Shown here in pieces: positions 1 to 5,147 of a stretch of 5,147 nt of DNA. Source of the stretch: CAYPEL01 sp964409635 (GTDB taxonomy: Bacteria; Pseudomonadota; Gammaproteobacteria; DSM-19610); NCBI GenBank assembly GCA_964409635.1, contig CAYPEL010000181.1, forward strand, positions 1 to 5,147, in the 5' to 3' direction. Both the position numbers and the translations under genes were made by a program. How positions within the stretch are numbered: the first letter of the stretch is position 1; every line of letters starts with the position of its first letter. The notes beneath the pieces were generated by a model. That model had not been told where the DNA came from and did no database searches. It was given only the letters and a program-made list of their open reading frames with translations.

Positions 1-15
1 ATTAGGAAGGGAACG

Positions 16-123
16 ATGCACCAACAGTGTATAGAAAATAAACACCATGCCCCCCGAAGTCAAACTACCCATAAGATCTTGCTAGAAACAGTAATCGGGG
101 ACACTGCTCACTTAATCACTTAA
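16..123 (+). CDS. Possible small ORF, 35 residues, or 3' end of a convergent gene (weak)
   Basis: An ATG at 16 is preceded by AGGAAGG at 4-10, a good ribosome-binding site at 5-base spacing, and the frame runs 36 codons to TAA at 121-123. The frame is also open upstream to the window edge, so it could instead be the tail of a gene converging on the TolC-family gene. The peptide begins MHQQCIENKHHAPRSQ and has no recognisable motif, signal or membrane segment. An open frame of this length is expected by chance, so this is a low-confidence call with no assigned function. Confidence 0.15.
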   Translation: MHQQCIENKHHAPRSQTTHKILLETVIGDTAHLIT

Positions 124-138
124 CGCTGTTATTCCCGA
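94..138. repeat. Long-loop inverted repeat downstream of the TolC-family gene
   Basis: ATCGGG at 94-99 is complementary to CCCGAT at 133-138, with a 33-base loop in which a second short ACA/TGT pairing is possible. It begins 14 bases after the TolC-family stop codon, where a terminator would be expected. However, the stem is short, the loop is long, and no clear T-run follows on either strand. It is recorded as a possible weak terminator or mRNA end structure only. Confidence 0.2.
108..123. repeat. 8-bp tandem duplication TCACTTAA x2
   Basis: Positions 108-115 and 116-123 are identical. The duplication lies in the loop of the inverted repeat at 94-138, and its last three bases form the stop codon of the small plus-strand frame at 16-123. 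It may be a replication-slippage product or a two-site binding element; nothing in the sequence decides between these. Confidence 0.35.
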
Positions 139-151
139 TGGTGTAGGCTTA

Positions 152-1486
152 TTACAGAGTCGCCAGACTGGGTTGTAGATGAGGTTCTATTTCGAGTGAT
201 TCGAGCAACCTGCCCATACCGGTCTGAATTCTGAAACGTGAAAACAGGCGATCATAGCGGGTATTTGCGTAGGCGCGGCTGGCATCAAATAATTCATTTT
301 CAGAATCCAGTAAATCCAGCAGACTGCGTTTACCTATATTAAATTGTTTGCGGTAAGCTGCCAGCGTACGCTGGGTAGAATCCATGTGCTGCTGCAAATA
401 GTCCAGCTGGCTGGTTTGTGTCTGGTACTGGTTCCATGACAACCGGATGCTTTCAACGACCTGACGGCGGGTGTTGTTACGCACATCCTTCGCCTCATCC
501 AGTAAATGCGCTGTCTGTTTCCGGCGCGCCTGCTCCTTGCCGCTGGCAAATAGCAGATAGCGCATTCTTAGCATGACACTGCGATCATCATTATCACCGC
601 GCTGGCCATCAAGGTTATTGTTCCAATTCTGTCCAGCTTCCAGATCGAAACGCGGATAGAGCGTATTGCGTGCCGCCTGCTGCTGGGCTTGTGCAGCCGC
701 CACATCGGACTCAGCTGATTTTAATGTCGGATGCCCCGCTACAGCTGCTTCGACCGCCGCTTCAATTGCAGCGGGAACTGGCAGCTTTTCGACATCAGGT
801 TCGACAAGATTTTCCGGCATCTCACCGGTCACCCGCAAATAGTTACTGCGTGCATCCGCTAGATTGGACTGCTCAGAAATGACATTAGCCATGGCGAGGG
901 CATAACGACCGGTAACCTGATCGACATCTGCCTTGCGTCCTACGCCAGAACGACTGCGTAAAGTAATCTGATTCCGAGTGTGCTCGTGTGTTGCCAGATT
1001 AGTTTTGGCCAGCGCCAGCAATTCCATGCGCCGGAGTACTTCCAGATAGACTTCTGTGGTACGCAGCGCTATCTGCTCAGCGGTGCTCACCAATGTGTTC
1101 GACGATGAATCAACCCGGGCGCGCTGGCGCTTGACTTCACTCTTGGTAGCAAAACCGTCAAACACCATCTGCCGAACCTGGACACCGCGTTCACGCCGCG
1201 CCAGTGTTTCGTCATTTTTCCCGGTCGCCCGTGTCGTACTGTTATCGCTTTCCTCAACACCAAAGGCACCGGTTACCTCAAGCGTAGGGCCATAGCCGCT
1301 GCGCGCCTGACGCAGCTCTTGCTGGCGCGCTTTACGCTGGTTGATATCCGCGAGTACATCAGGATTTGTCGCCAGAGTCTGCTCCACTGCAGATTTTAGA
1401 GAAGCGCTGTTTACCGGCATTGAAATCGCCAGCAAGCACAGGAGCATCCATTTATTTTTTAATGGCTTCAACAGGTTATTGAACAT
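152..1486 (-). CDS. TolC-family outer-membrane channel protein, type I secretion (LapE/AggC-like)
   Basis: This is a complete 444-residue gene for the outer-membrane exit duct of a tripartite type I secretion or efflux machine. Its length is usual for the family. The N-terminus is a signal peptide: a basic stretch (K7, K10, K12), a hydrophobic core at about 13-25, and likely cleavage near A28. Two homologous outer-membrane-efflux repeats follow, at about 30-220 and 240-428, each with a matching strand motif (RQMVFDG at 105-111 and RYLLFASG at 309-316). The second repeat contains FNIGKRSLLDLLD at 382-394. Aligned by eye with E. coli TolC, R387, D391 and D394 match the gating residues R367, D371 and D374, and F382 sits at Y362. 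The start at 1486 keeps the basic n-region, which Met14 would remove, although its ribosome-binding site is weak (GAGA at 1498-1501, 11 bases away). The gene follows the RTX adhesin by 119 bases on the same strand, so export of that adhesin is the likely job (inference). General drug efflux is the alternative. Confidence 0.95.
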   Translation of the reverse strand: MFNNLLKPLKNKWMLLCLLAISMPVNSASLKSAVEQTLATNPDVLADINQRKARQQELRQARSGYGPTLEVTGAFGVEESDNSTTRATGKNDETLARRERGVQVRQMVFDGFATKSEVKRQRARVDSSSNTLVSTAEQIALRTTEVYLEVLRRMELLALAKTNLATHEHTRNQITLRSRSGVGRKADVDQVTGRYALAMANVISEQSNLADARSNYLRVTGEMPENLVEPDVEKLPVPAAIEAAVEAAVAGHPTLKSAESDVAAAQAQQQAARNTLYPRFDLEAGQNWNNNLDGQRGDNDDRSVMLRMRYLLFASGKEQARRKQTAHLLDEAKDVRNNTRRQVVESIRLSWNQYQTQTSQLDYLQQHMDSTQRTLAAYRKQFNIGKRSLLDLLDSENELFDASRAYANTRYDRLFSRFRIQTGMGRLLESLEIEPHLQPSLATL

Positions 1487-1544
1487 TGTGAACTAGGTCT
1501 CAAAGAAAGTTTTTACTCATATCGGCCAGGCATCCGTTTTCTGA

Positions 1545-1568
1545 AGCTGATAATGCTACTTATCACCT
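1545..1568. promoter_or_regulatory. Perfect dyad TGATAA-N6-TTATCA in the gap between adhesin and TolC genes
   Basis: A perfect 6-bp inverted repeat with a 6-base spacer spans 1548-1565. Two further outer pairs match after one mismatch on each side, giving 1545-1568. It lies about 60 bases upstream of the TolC-family start, within the 119-base gap. It could be an operator or a small mRNA hairpin. The stem is AT-rich and is followed in the transcription direction by no T-run, so it is not a standard terminator. I found no clear -35/-10 pair around it. The symmetry is seen directly; a regulatory role is inference. Confidence 0.3.
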
Positions 1569-1605
1569 ATAAAACATGCACTTACTTAACTTTTAGTGGT
1601 ATAGG

Positions 1606-1947
1606 CTAGTCGACTACAAGCGCGCCTTTTATAAGCAGGTTGTTCAGAATGTCCAGATCTGTGGATAAAGTGCCGCCTTCGGTCAGATCCACGCTTTCCA
1701 GAATGACCTGTTGGGTGGTTTCGAAAATCGTACCGCCATCGGTATCGATATTGATTACTGTTTCGTTGTCTCCGTCACCGTCGTTATCAATGAACTGGAA
1801 GTTCAGGTATTCCGTCAGTGGATTGCTTTCTTCACCCACCAGCAGGTCTGACAGATCGAGTACATCGCCATTTGACGCATCGTCAAAATCGTTGATGATA
1901 TCGACGGCAGGCGTTGCTGTACTGCCTTCATCCCCCGGACGCCAGAC
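1606..1947 (-). other. T1SS C-terminal target domain, VC_A0849 subclass
   Basis: Residues 1059-1171 (numbered from the GTG at 5121) match the domain that ends RTX adhesins of the VC_A0849 subclass. The RTX repeats run into a TFVWRPGDEG stretch at 1057-1066, then DIINDFD at 1074-1080 and GDVLDLSDLL at 1085-1094, the family's hallmark. A calcium-type loop with D1112, D1114, D1116 and D1118 follows. The protein ends in a short hydrophobic segment (ILNNLLIKGALVVD, 1158-1171). The uncleaved extreme C-terminus is the signal recognised by the ABC transporter and membrane-fusion protein in this pathway. That role is family knowledge; the motif match is visible directly. Confidence 0.9.
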
Positions 1948-4900
1948 AAAGGTATCGATACCATCGCCACCGGTCATGACATCATCGCCCTGGCCGCCGA
2001 TCAGCAGGTCATCACCAGCACCCCCCGTGAGGACATCATCACCCGCTCCAGCAGTTAATTGGTCATTGCCGGCGCCACCCTCAAGTTGGTCACTTCCCGC
2101 ACCACCAAACAACAGATCATCGCCGCTACCACCTAAGAGAATGTCGCTCCCAAGACCACCATCGAGTATGTCATCACCCGCATCACCGGCCAGATGGTCA
2201 TCCCCGGCATCACCCTCAAGTGTGTCGCTATCATCGCCACCACTTAGATAGTCGTTACCTACGCCACCTGCCAGCGTATCCATACCGGCACCACCAGCAA
2301 GCGTATCGTGACCTGCGTTACCCGTCAGTGAATCATCACCTGCATCACCTGATATGGCATCGTTTTCGCTTCCGCCTGCAATACTGTCTATACCGGCTGT
2401 TCCGGTGAGCGTATTATCAATCGTATAGAGTGAAAGCTGCGCAGTATCTGATTGGCCATCCGTGTCTGTCAGAACATAATCGATCAACACTGGAGCAATA
2501 CCCTTTATGGCAGCCACTGTTGTCGGGATCTGATAACTTACGTTACGCAAACCCGAATCAAATCCTGTGCCCGAATAACCAATATCAAATTGTGTCACAT
2601 TAGAATACTGAGATAAGTCTAGAGTGGCGGTTCCACCATTATCAGCAGCAGTTAACACAACTGTATTGGTAGTACTATTACCGTCTCCATCCGTATCGTG
2701 GGTCACACTAACAGTGACCTGGTCATTATTAACAATCTGGAAATCACTGATTGTCAGTATCAAGTTATTTACGCCATCGGGAAGAACCAACGCATCGAAT
2801 GCAACGCGTATTTCTTCTCCCTGACTCAATAACTGACCATTACCACCTTGTACACCTACCCCACTACCCGTGTATTGCAATGTGGCGCCACCTGAAAGGA
2901 TTGAAATATTCAAATCCCCTGCTGTTACGTTTGCTTGCGATGTTGTATCAATCGATACATCAACAGGTGCATTCGTCTGGTCAGGTGTAAATTCATAATA
3001 TCCATTGCTGCGGAATACCAACACTGAAGTATCACTGCTGTCAGTGACGGTAACTTGCGAGATCACATCACCATCTATATTGGTTTCAACACCAAACACC
3101 CAGGTTAAGTTACCTGCACCACCATTTGAAGGCGGCGCTGTAAAATCGAGATCTATACTCTCACCCTTGTATGTTATAGAAGTAATATCCGCATTATCAA
3201 CCACCTTATCTACACCACTGCCCTGTAAGGCAAAGGATGTGAAGCCACTACCAAGCGCAGATCCTGCGTCTGTTCCTAGACCGCTAATAACATTACCTTC
3301 TGCAATTTCATAATGGGCGAGTGAGTCCAGGTCATCATTTGCAACCGGTGCATCATCGACGACATTTATCGTCGCGACCGCCGAGGCAGTGTCACCGTCA
3401 CCATCAACAACAGTGTAGTTAATAGTAAAACTATTGGGCGCAGTACCATTCGGCGCAATAAACAGATACGAACCGTCCGAGAAATCAAAGGTGAACGTAC
3501 CATAGGCAAATCCATCATCGGCATCCAGCGTCATGTTCGTTCCATTGATATCGACAGTCGCTACCAGGCCTGGCGGGACGGTAATATTTGTTCCATCAAA
3601 GGTAAAGGTATCAGCGCCCAAGGTTATCGATTCTACATATCCCGCATCAGCACCGAACAATACATTGGTAACCGAACCATTTACGGTGATATTGCCACCA
3701 AATGCCGTTGGTACTGTGCTCAGCAGCTCCGACTCAAGCAGCGCAACATCAGTAATTATTAGCGCATCATCGACTGTACCGTTGCCCTGGCCCAGCGAAT
3801 CGATATTGTGAATAAAATTCAGATCTGTCAGATCAACGGGTAAGCCGGTACCTATACCCACTGAATAGGAATCTATCGAGTTACTATTAACAAAGGCATC
3901 AAAACCATTGCCTACCGGTGTCCCGTTTGAAGTGATCGCACCATCAGACAGGAAATAGGATATATTCTGTACATTATCCGCCAGATTTTGTGACGCCAAG
4001 TCAGCAGTAAATTCCGCCTCAATCAGACTTAATGCATCGTTATAGCTTGTGGAGTTGGTGATGGTGGCATCAGGATCGTTTGGCGAATTATTGGTGTAGG
4101 CCGGTGCAGTACCAGCATCCCTGATACCGATAACCGCCGCTTCCAGATCTGCAAAGTTATCGTAGCTACCCAGTGTGTGGCCACCATCAGCGAATAACAG
4201 CACCGTAATACTGACTTGTGTCGACTGGTTGTAATACTCCCGGCCCAAAGCCGTCAATGCGTCTTTGGCCAATTCAAGACGCGTTTGCCCGGTAGTACCC
4301 ACCTGCGCATTCATGCTGGTTGAGATGTCCAGCGTGAGCATTACGTTGAAAATATTTTCTTCGGATTCTGGTATATCCTCTACCAGATCATTAGCAACCG
4401 GCTTGTCATCGATAATAGAAATCGTCAAGCTATCCGAAAAACTGGAACCGTTGGTGAAGTTGTAAGTAAACACCTCATCTACATCATTACCGCTGGTATC
4501 GGCAGTATTCAGTGTGTACTCGTAGTCACCCACGCTACGGCCCGGCGTAGCATTGTCTGCATAAACAGTCAATACACCCAACGCAGTAGTAACCGTTATG
4601 ATGCCAGCAGTTGCTGTATAATTCGTCGCACCAAAATCAATACTGTCAATCGCGTTTGTACTCATCGCGTCGTTGGTAAGCAGATTTCCGGTAGCAACAT
4701 CCCCGCCACTACTGCTTTCTGTACCATTCGCTAGTGCGCTTTCATACACCGTATTGGTATCAACTTCAGTTGTGCCGACGTCAATTGTCGTTGTAGCCGC
4801 AACCGTTTCAATACCATCAGAAACCGTGTAAGTAAAAGCACCTGAACCCTGTACCGTACCGGCATCAAAAACCAGCGAGGAGAGTTCTGAAAGACTCAGA

Positions 4901-5147
4901 TCCTGGCCAACAGTTACCGGCGTTGTTCCGTCAGCCAGCATGACCGTACCAAATCCTGCCGGTAATCCAGTAACCGTTATTACCAGACTGTTGTCATCTG
5001 TATCTATATCTGTTGGCGGTGTAATATTTAACGCAAAATCGTTTGCGTTCTCAAGCGTATAAATTGCGTTAACCACTACATCCGGCGCATCATTGACAGG
5101 TATAACGGACAAAGCACCCACATCACTACCGAACAGGCTATTGTTCT
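1606..5147 (-). CDS. RTX adhesin with VWA domain and T1SS C-terminal target domain (5'-truncated by window edge)
   Basis: This is the C-terminal portion of a giant repeats-in-toxin adhesin, a secreted or surface-held protein that typically mediates attachment and biofilm formation. The frame stays open for eight codons beyond the first in-window start (GTG at 5121) up to the edge, and that GTG lies inside a beta-sandwich repeat without a ribosome-binding site, so the true start is off-window. Residues are numbered from that GTG. The order is: repeat end 1-10, cadherin-like repeat 11-117, T1SS-143/VCBS-like repeat 118-247, VWA domain 256-470, T1SS-143-like domains 471-595 and 596-712, unassigned beta-rich module 713-870, linker 871-905, 17 RTX nonapeptides 906-1058, and secretion domain 1059-1171. 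The 1171 residues contain no cysteine, only 6 lysines, 8 arginines and 2 tryptophans, and very many Asp, as in calcium-folded T1SS substrates. The N-terminal retention module and any LapG-type cleavage site would be off-window. The family call is firm; the ligand is unknown. Confidence 0.95.
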   Translation of the reverse strand, partial: NNSLFGSDVGALSVIPVNDAPDVVVNAIYTLENANDFALNITPPTDIDTDDNSLVITVTGLPAGFGTVMLADGTTPVTVGQDLSLSELSSLVFDAGTVQGSGAFTYTVSDGIETVAATTTIDVGTTEVDTNTVYESALANGTESSSGGDVATGNLLTNDAMSTNAIDSIDFGATNYTATAGIITVTTALGVLTVYADNATPGRSVGDYEYTLNTADTSGNDVDEVFTYNFTNGSSFSDSLTISIIDDKPVANDLVEDIPESEENIFNVMLTLDISTSMNAQVGTTGQTRLELAKDALTALGREYYNQSTQVSITVLLFADGGHTLGSYDNFADLEAAVIGIRDAGTAPAYTNNSPNDPDATITNSTSYNDALSLIEAEFTADLASQNLADNVQNISYFLSDGAITSNGTPVGNGFDAFVNSNSIDSYSVGIGTGLPVDLTDLNFIHNIDSLGQGNGTVDDALIITDVALLESELLSTVPTAFGGNITVNGSVTNVLFGADAGYVESITLGADTFTFDGTNITVPPGLVATVDINGTNMTLDADDGFAYGTFTFDFSDGSYLFIAPNGTAPNSFTINYTVVDGDGDTASAVATINVVDDAPVANDDLDSLAHYEIAEGNVISGLGTDAGSALGSGFTSFALQGSGVDKVVDNADITSITYKGESIDLDFTAPPSNGGAGNLTWVFGVETNIDGDVISQVTVTDSSDTSVLVFRSNGYYEFTPDQTNAPVDVSIDTTSQANVTAGDLNISILSGGATLQYTGSGVGVQGGNGQLLSQGEEIRVAFDALVLPDGVNNLILTISDFQIVNNDQVTVSVTHDTDGDGNSTTNTVVLTAADNGGTATLDLSQYSNVTQFDIGYSGTGFDSGLRNVSYQIPTTVAAIKGIAPVLIDYVLTDTDGQSDTAQLSLYTIDNTLTGTAGIDSIAGGSENDAISGDAGDDSLTGNAGHDTLAGGAGMDTLAGGVGNDYLSGGDDSDTLEGDAGDDHLAGDAGDDILDGGLGSDILLGGSGDDLLFGGAGSDQLEGGAGNDQLTAGAGDDVLTGGAGDDLLIGGQGDDVMTGGDGIDTFVWRPGDEGSTATPAVDIINDFDDASNGDVLDLSDLLVGEESNPLTEYLNFQFIDNDGDGDNETVINIDTDGGTIFETTQQVILESVDLTEGGTLSTDLDILNNLLIKGALVVD
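1948..2406 (-). repeat. RTX calcium-binding nonapeptide array, 17 tandem units of 27 bp
   Basis: Residues 906-1058 of the adhesin split into exactly 17 nonapeptides (153 residues, 459 bp) with no insertion or deletion. They fit the GGxGxDxUx pattern, for example AGGAGMDTL (942-950), TGGAGDDLL (1032-1040) and TGGDGIDTF (1050-1058). The units form a parallel beta-roll that binds calcium outside the cell and stays unfolded in the low-calcium cytoplasm, which drives export (family knowledge). Several units are degenerate: TGTAGIDSI and AGGSENDAI at the start, SGGDDSDTL at 960-968, and TAGAGDDVL at 1023-1031. The 27-bp periodicity is also visible in the DNA, though units have diverged at the base level. 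Confidence 0.95.
2512..2985 (-). other. Unassigned beta-rich module with an EF-hand-like calcium loop, between VWA and RTX regions
   Basis: Residues 713-870 of the adhesin are rich in alternating hydrophobic and polar stretches typical of beta strands. They do not end in the NDAP/VAND linker seen after the ordinary repeats. A calcium-type loop is visible as D809-T-D811-G-D813-G-N815. Paired strand segments (LILTISDFQI at 787-796, VTVSVTH at 802-808, FDIGYSGTG at 845-853) suggest a beta-sandwich. I do not recognise the family. In LapA/MpIBP/FrhA-type adhesins this distal position, just before the RTX export region, is where ligand-binding domains sit, so a binding role is plausible but inferred. 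It could equally be a structural capping domain. Confidence 0.4.
2986..3336 (-). other. T1SS-143/VCBS-like adhesin domain
   Basis: Residues 596-712 of the adhesin follow a VVDDAPVAND linker (587-596). They include an EGNVISGLGTDAGS stretch (607-620), a GVDKVVDNADITSITYKG strand pair (636-653), and a terminal SNGYYEFTPD element (705-714) like the G-x-Y-x-F-T-P ending common in repeats of large RTX adhesins. The domain probably acts as a structural or spacer unit. It is assigned by recognised motifs rather than alignment, and its boundary with the next module is approximate. Confidence 0.55.
3337..3711 (-). other. T1SS-143/VCBS-like repeat following the VWA domain
   Basis: Residues 471-595 of the adhesin form a repeat-type beta-sandwich. 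The GTFTFDFSDGSYLFIAP element (541-557) leads to FTINYTVVDGDGDTAS (565-580), ending in the ATINVVDDAPVAND linker (583-596). The DGDGD at 573-577 is a likely interdomain calcium site. The unit closes the segment into which the VWA domain is placed. It is a rigid extender-type unit by family analogy. Confidence 0.65.
3712..4356 (-). other. von Willebrand factor A (VWA) domain with intact MIDAS
   Basis: Residues 256-470 of the adhesin begin with a hydrophobic strand and the MIDAS motif D265-I-S267-T-S269. Next come an amphipathic helix (RLELAKDALTALG, 281-293), a strand (VSITVLLFADG, 303-313), the threonine motif T358-S-Y-N-D-A-L, and the aspartate motif LSDG with D393. All five canonical MIDAS residues (D265, S267, S269, T358, D393) are therefore present, consistent with divalent-metal binding and a metal-dependent protein-ligand contact. 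A 23-residue Asn/Pro/Asp-rich loop (335-357) precedes T358. VWA domains near the C-terminus are known in LapA-type adhesins. Confidence 0.9.
4381..4770 (-). other. T1SS-143/VCBS-like repeat preceding the VWA domain
   Basis: Residues 118-247 of the adhesin contain GNLLTNDAM (145-153), a LGVLTVYADN strand (181-190), a GDYEYTLNTAD element (198-208), VFTYNFTNGS (217-226) and the closing SLTISIIDDKPVAND (231-245). This L-T-N-D opening and D-D-x-P-V-A-N-D ending is typical of the repeat domains of large T1SS adhesins. The unit probably serves as a calcium-stiffened spacer. Confidence 0.65.
4771..5091 (-). other. Cadherin/Ig-like extracellular repeat
   Basis: Residues 11-117 of the adhesin start right after the VIPVNDAP linker (7-13) and include DIDTDDNSLVITVTG (38-52), a GSGAFTYTVSDG strand turn (92-103) and a closing TTTIDVG (110-116). 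This is the layout of bacterial cadherin-like repeats, in which Asp-rich linkers hold calcium. Residues 1-10 plus the eight codons beyond the GTG (5122-5145) are the tail of a preceding domain, so the repeat series continues off-window. Confidence 0.6.

Noticed and set aside
1..48. Minus-strand ATG at 48 with an open frame to the window edge, as the start of the next secretion gene
   Set aside because: Only 16 codons are visible. The G-run before it is one base from the ATG, too close for a ribosome-binding site, and the peptide shows no recognisable start of an ABC or fusion protein.
670..882. Plus-strand open frame opposite the TolC-family gene
   Set aside because: It lacks a ribosome-binding site and any domain signal, and it overlaps a well-supported gene on the other strand. 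The other plus-strand frames opposite both genes were rejected for the same reasons.
1435..1486. Possible lipoprotein signal (MLLC) in the TolC-family protein
   Set aside because: The residue before Cys17 is Leu, which does not fit a lipobox, and the hydrophobic core continues past the cysteine to a normal signal-peptidase I type end near residue 28.
1566..1600. Promoter for the TolC-family gene (TTAAGT with TATAGG or GATAAG)
   Set aside because: The spacings are 12 and 19 bases and the hexamers match the consensus poorly, so no sigma-70 promoter can be supported.
1569..1605. Terminator after the adhesin stop codon, from the CACT/AGTG pairing
   Set aside because: The stem is only four base pairs and no T-run follows in the minus-strand direction.
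1640..2251. Plus-strand open frame of 203 codons opposite the RTX array
   Set aside because: Its Ser/Pro-rich low-complexity peptide is simply the antisense of the GGxGxD repeats, and it has no domain of its own. The minus-strand RTX reading is unequivocal.
5119..5121. GTG as the true start of the adhesin
   Set aside because: The frame is open further upstream to the edge, no ribosome-binding site precedes it, no signal or retention module follows, and it lies inside a repeat domain.

Overview
The window looks like part of a surface-adhesin and type I secretion (T1SS) locus from a Gram-negative bacterium, most likely a marine or other aquatic gammaproteobacterium. This rests on a TolC-family outer-membrane protein, a very acidic, cysteine-free RTX adhesin ending in a VC_A0849-type secretion domain, and moderate base composition. 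The genus cannot be named from the sequence. Both large genes lie on the minus strand, so the biological reading order runs from high to low coordinates.

From 5147 down to 1606 lies the C-terminal part (about 1180 residues) of a giant RTX adhesin whose start is outside the window. In protein order it has the tail of one cadherin/VCBS-like repeat, two more extracellular beta-sandwich repeats, and a von Willebrand factor A (VWA) domain with an intact metal-ion-dependent adhesion site. These are followed by two further T1SS-143/VCBS-like domains, an unassigned beta-rich module with an EF-hand-like calcium loop, 17 uninterrupted RTX nonapeptides, and the C-terminal secretion domain. A 119-base gap (1487-1605) carries an 18-bp perfect dyad but no convincing terminator or promoter. 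It is followed by a complete 444-residue TolC/LapE-like outer-membrane channel gene (1486-152). The last 151 bases hold no clear gene: they contain a weak 36-codon plus-strand reading frame with a good ribosome-binding site, an 8-bp tandem duplication and a long-loop inverted repeat.

The two genes make functional sense together. The adhesin is the likely T1SS substrate and the TolC-like protein the likely outer-membrane exit channel, and in LapA-type systems possibly also the pore that holds the adhesin at the surface. The ABC transporter, the membrane-fusion protein and any LapD/LapG-type control genes are not visible here. I see no RNA gene, insertion sequence, CRISPR array or origin. No stretch over 300 bases is without a gene. 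This is a variant of a known system type rather than a clearly new one; the least explained parts are the module at 2512-2985 and the dyad in the gap.
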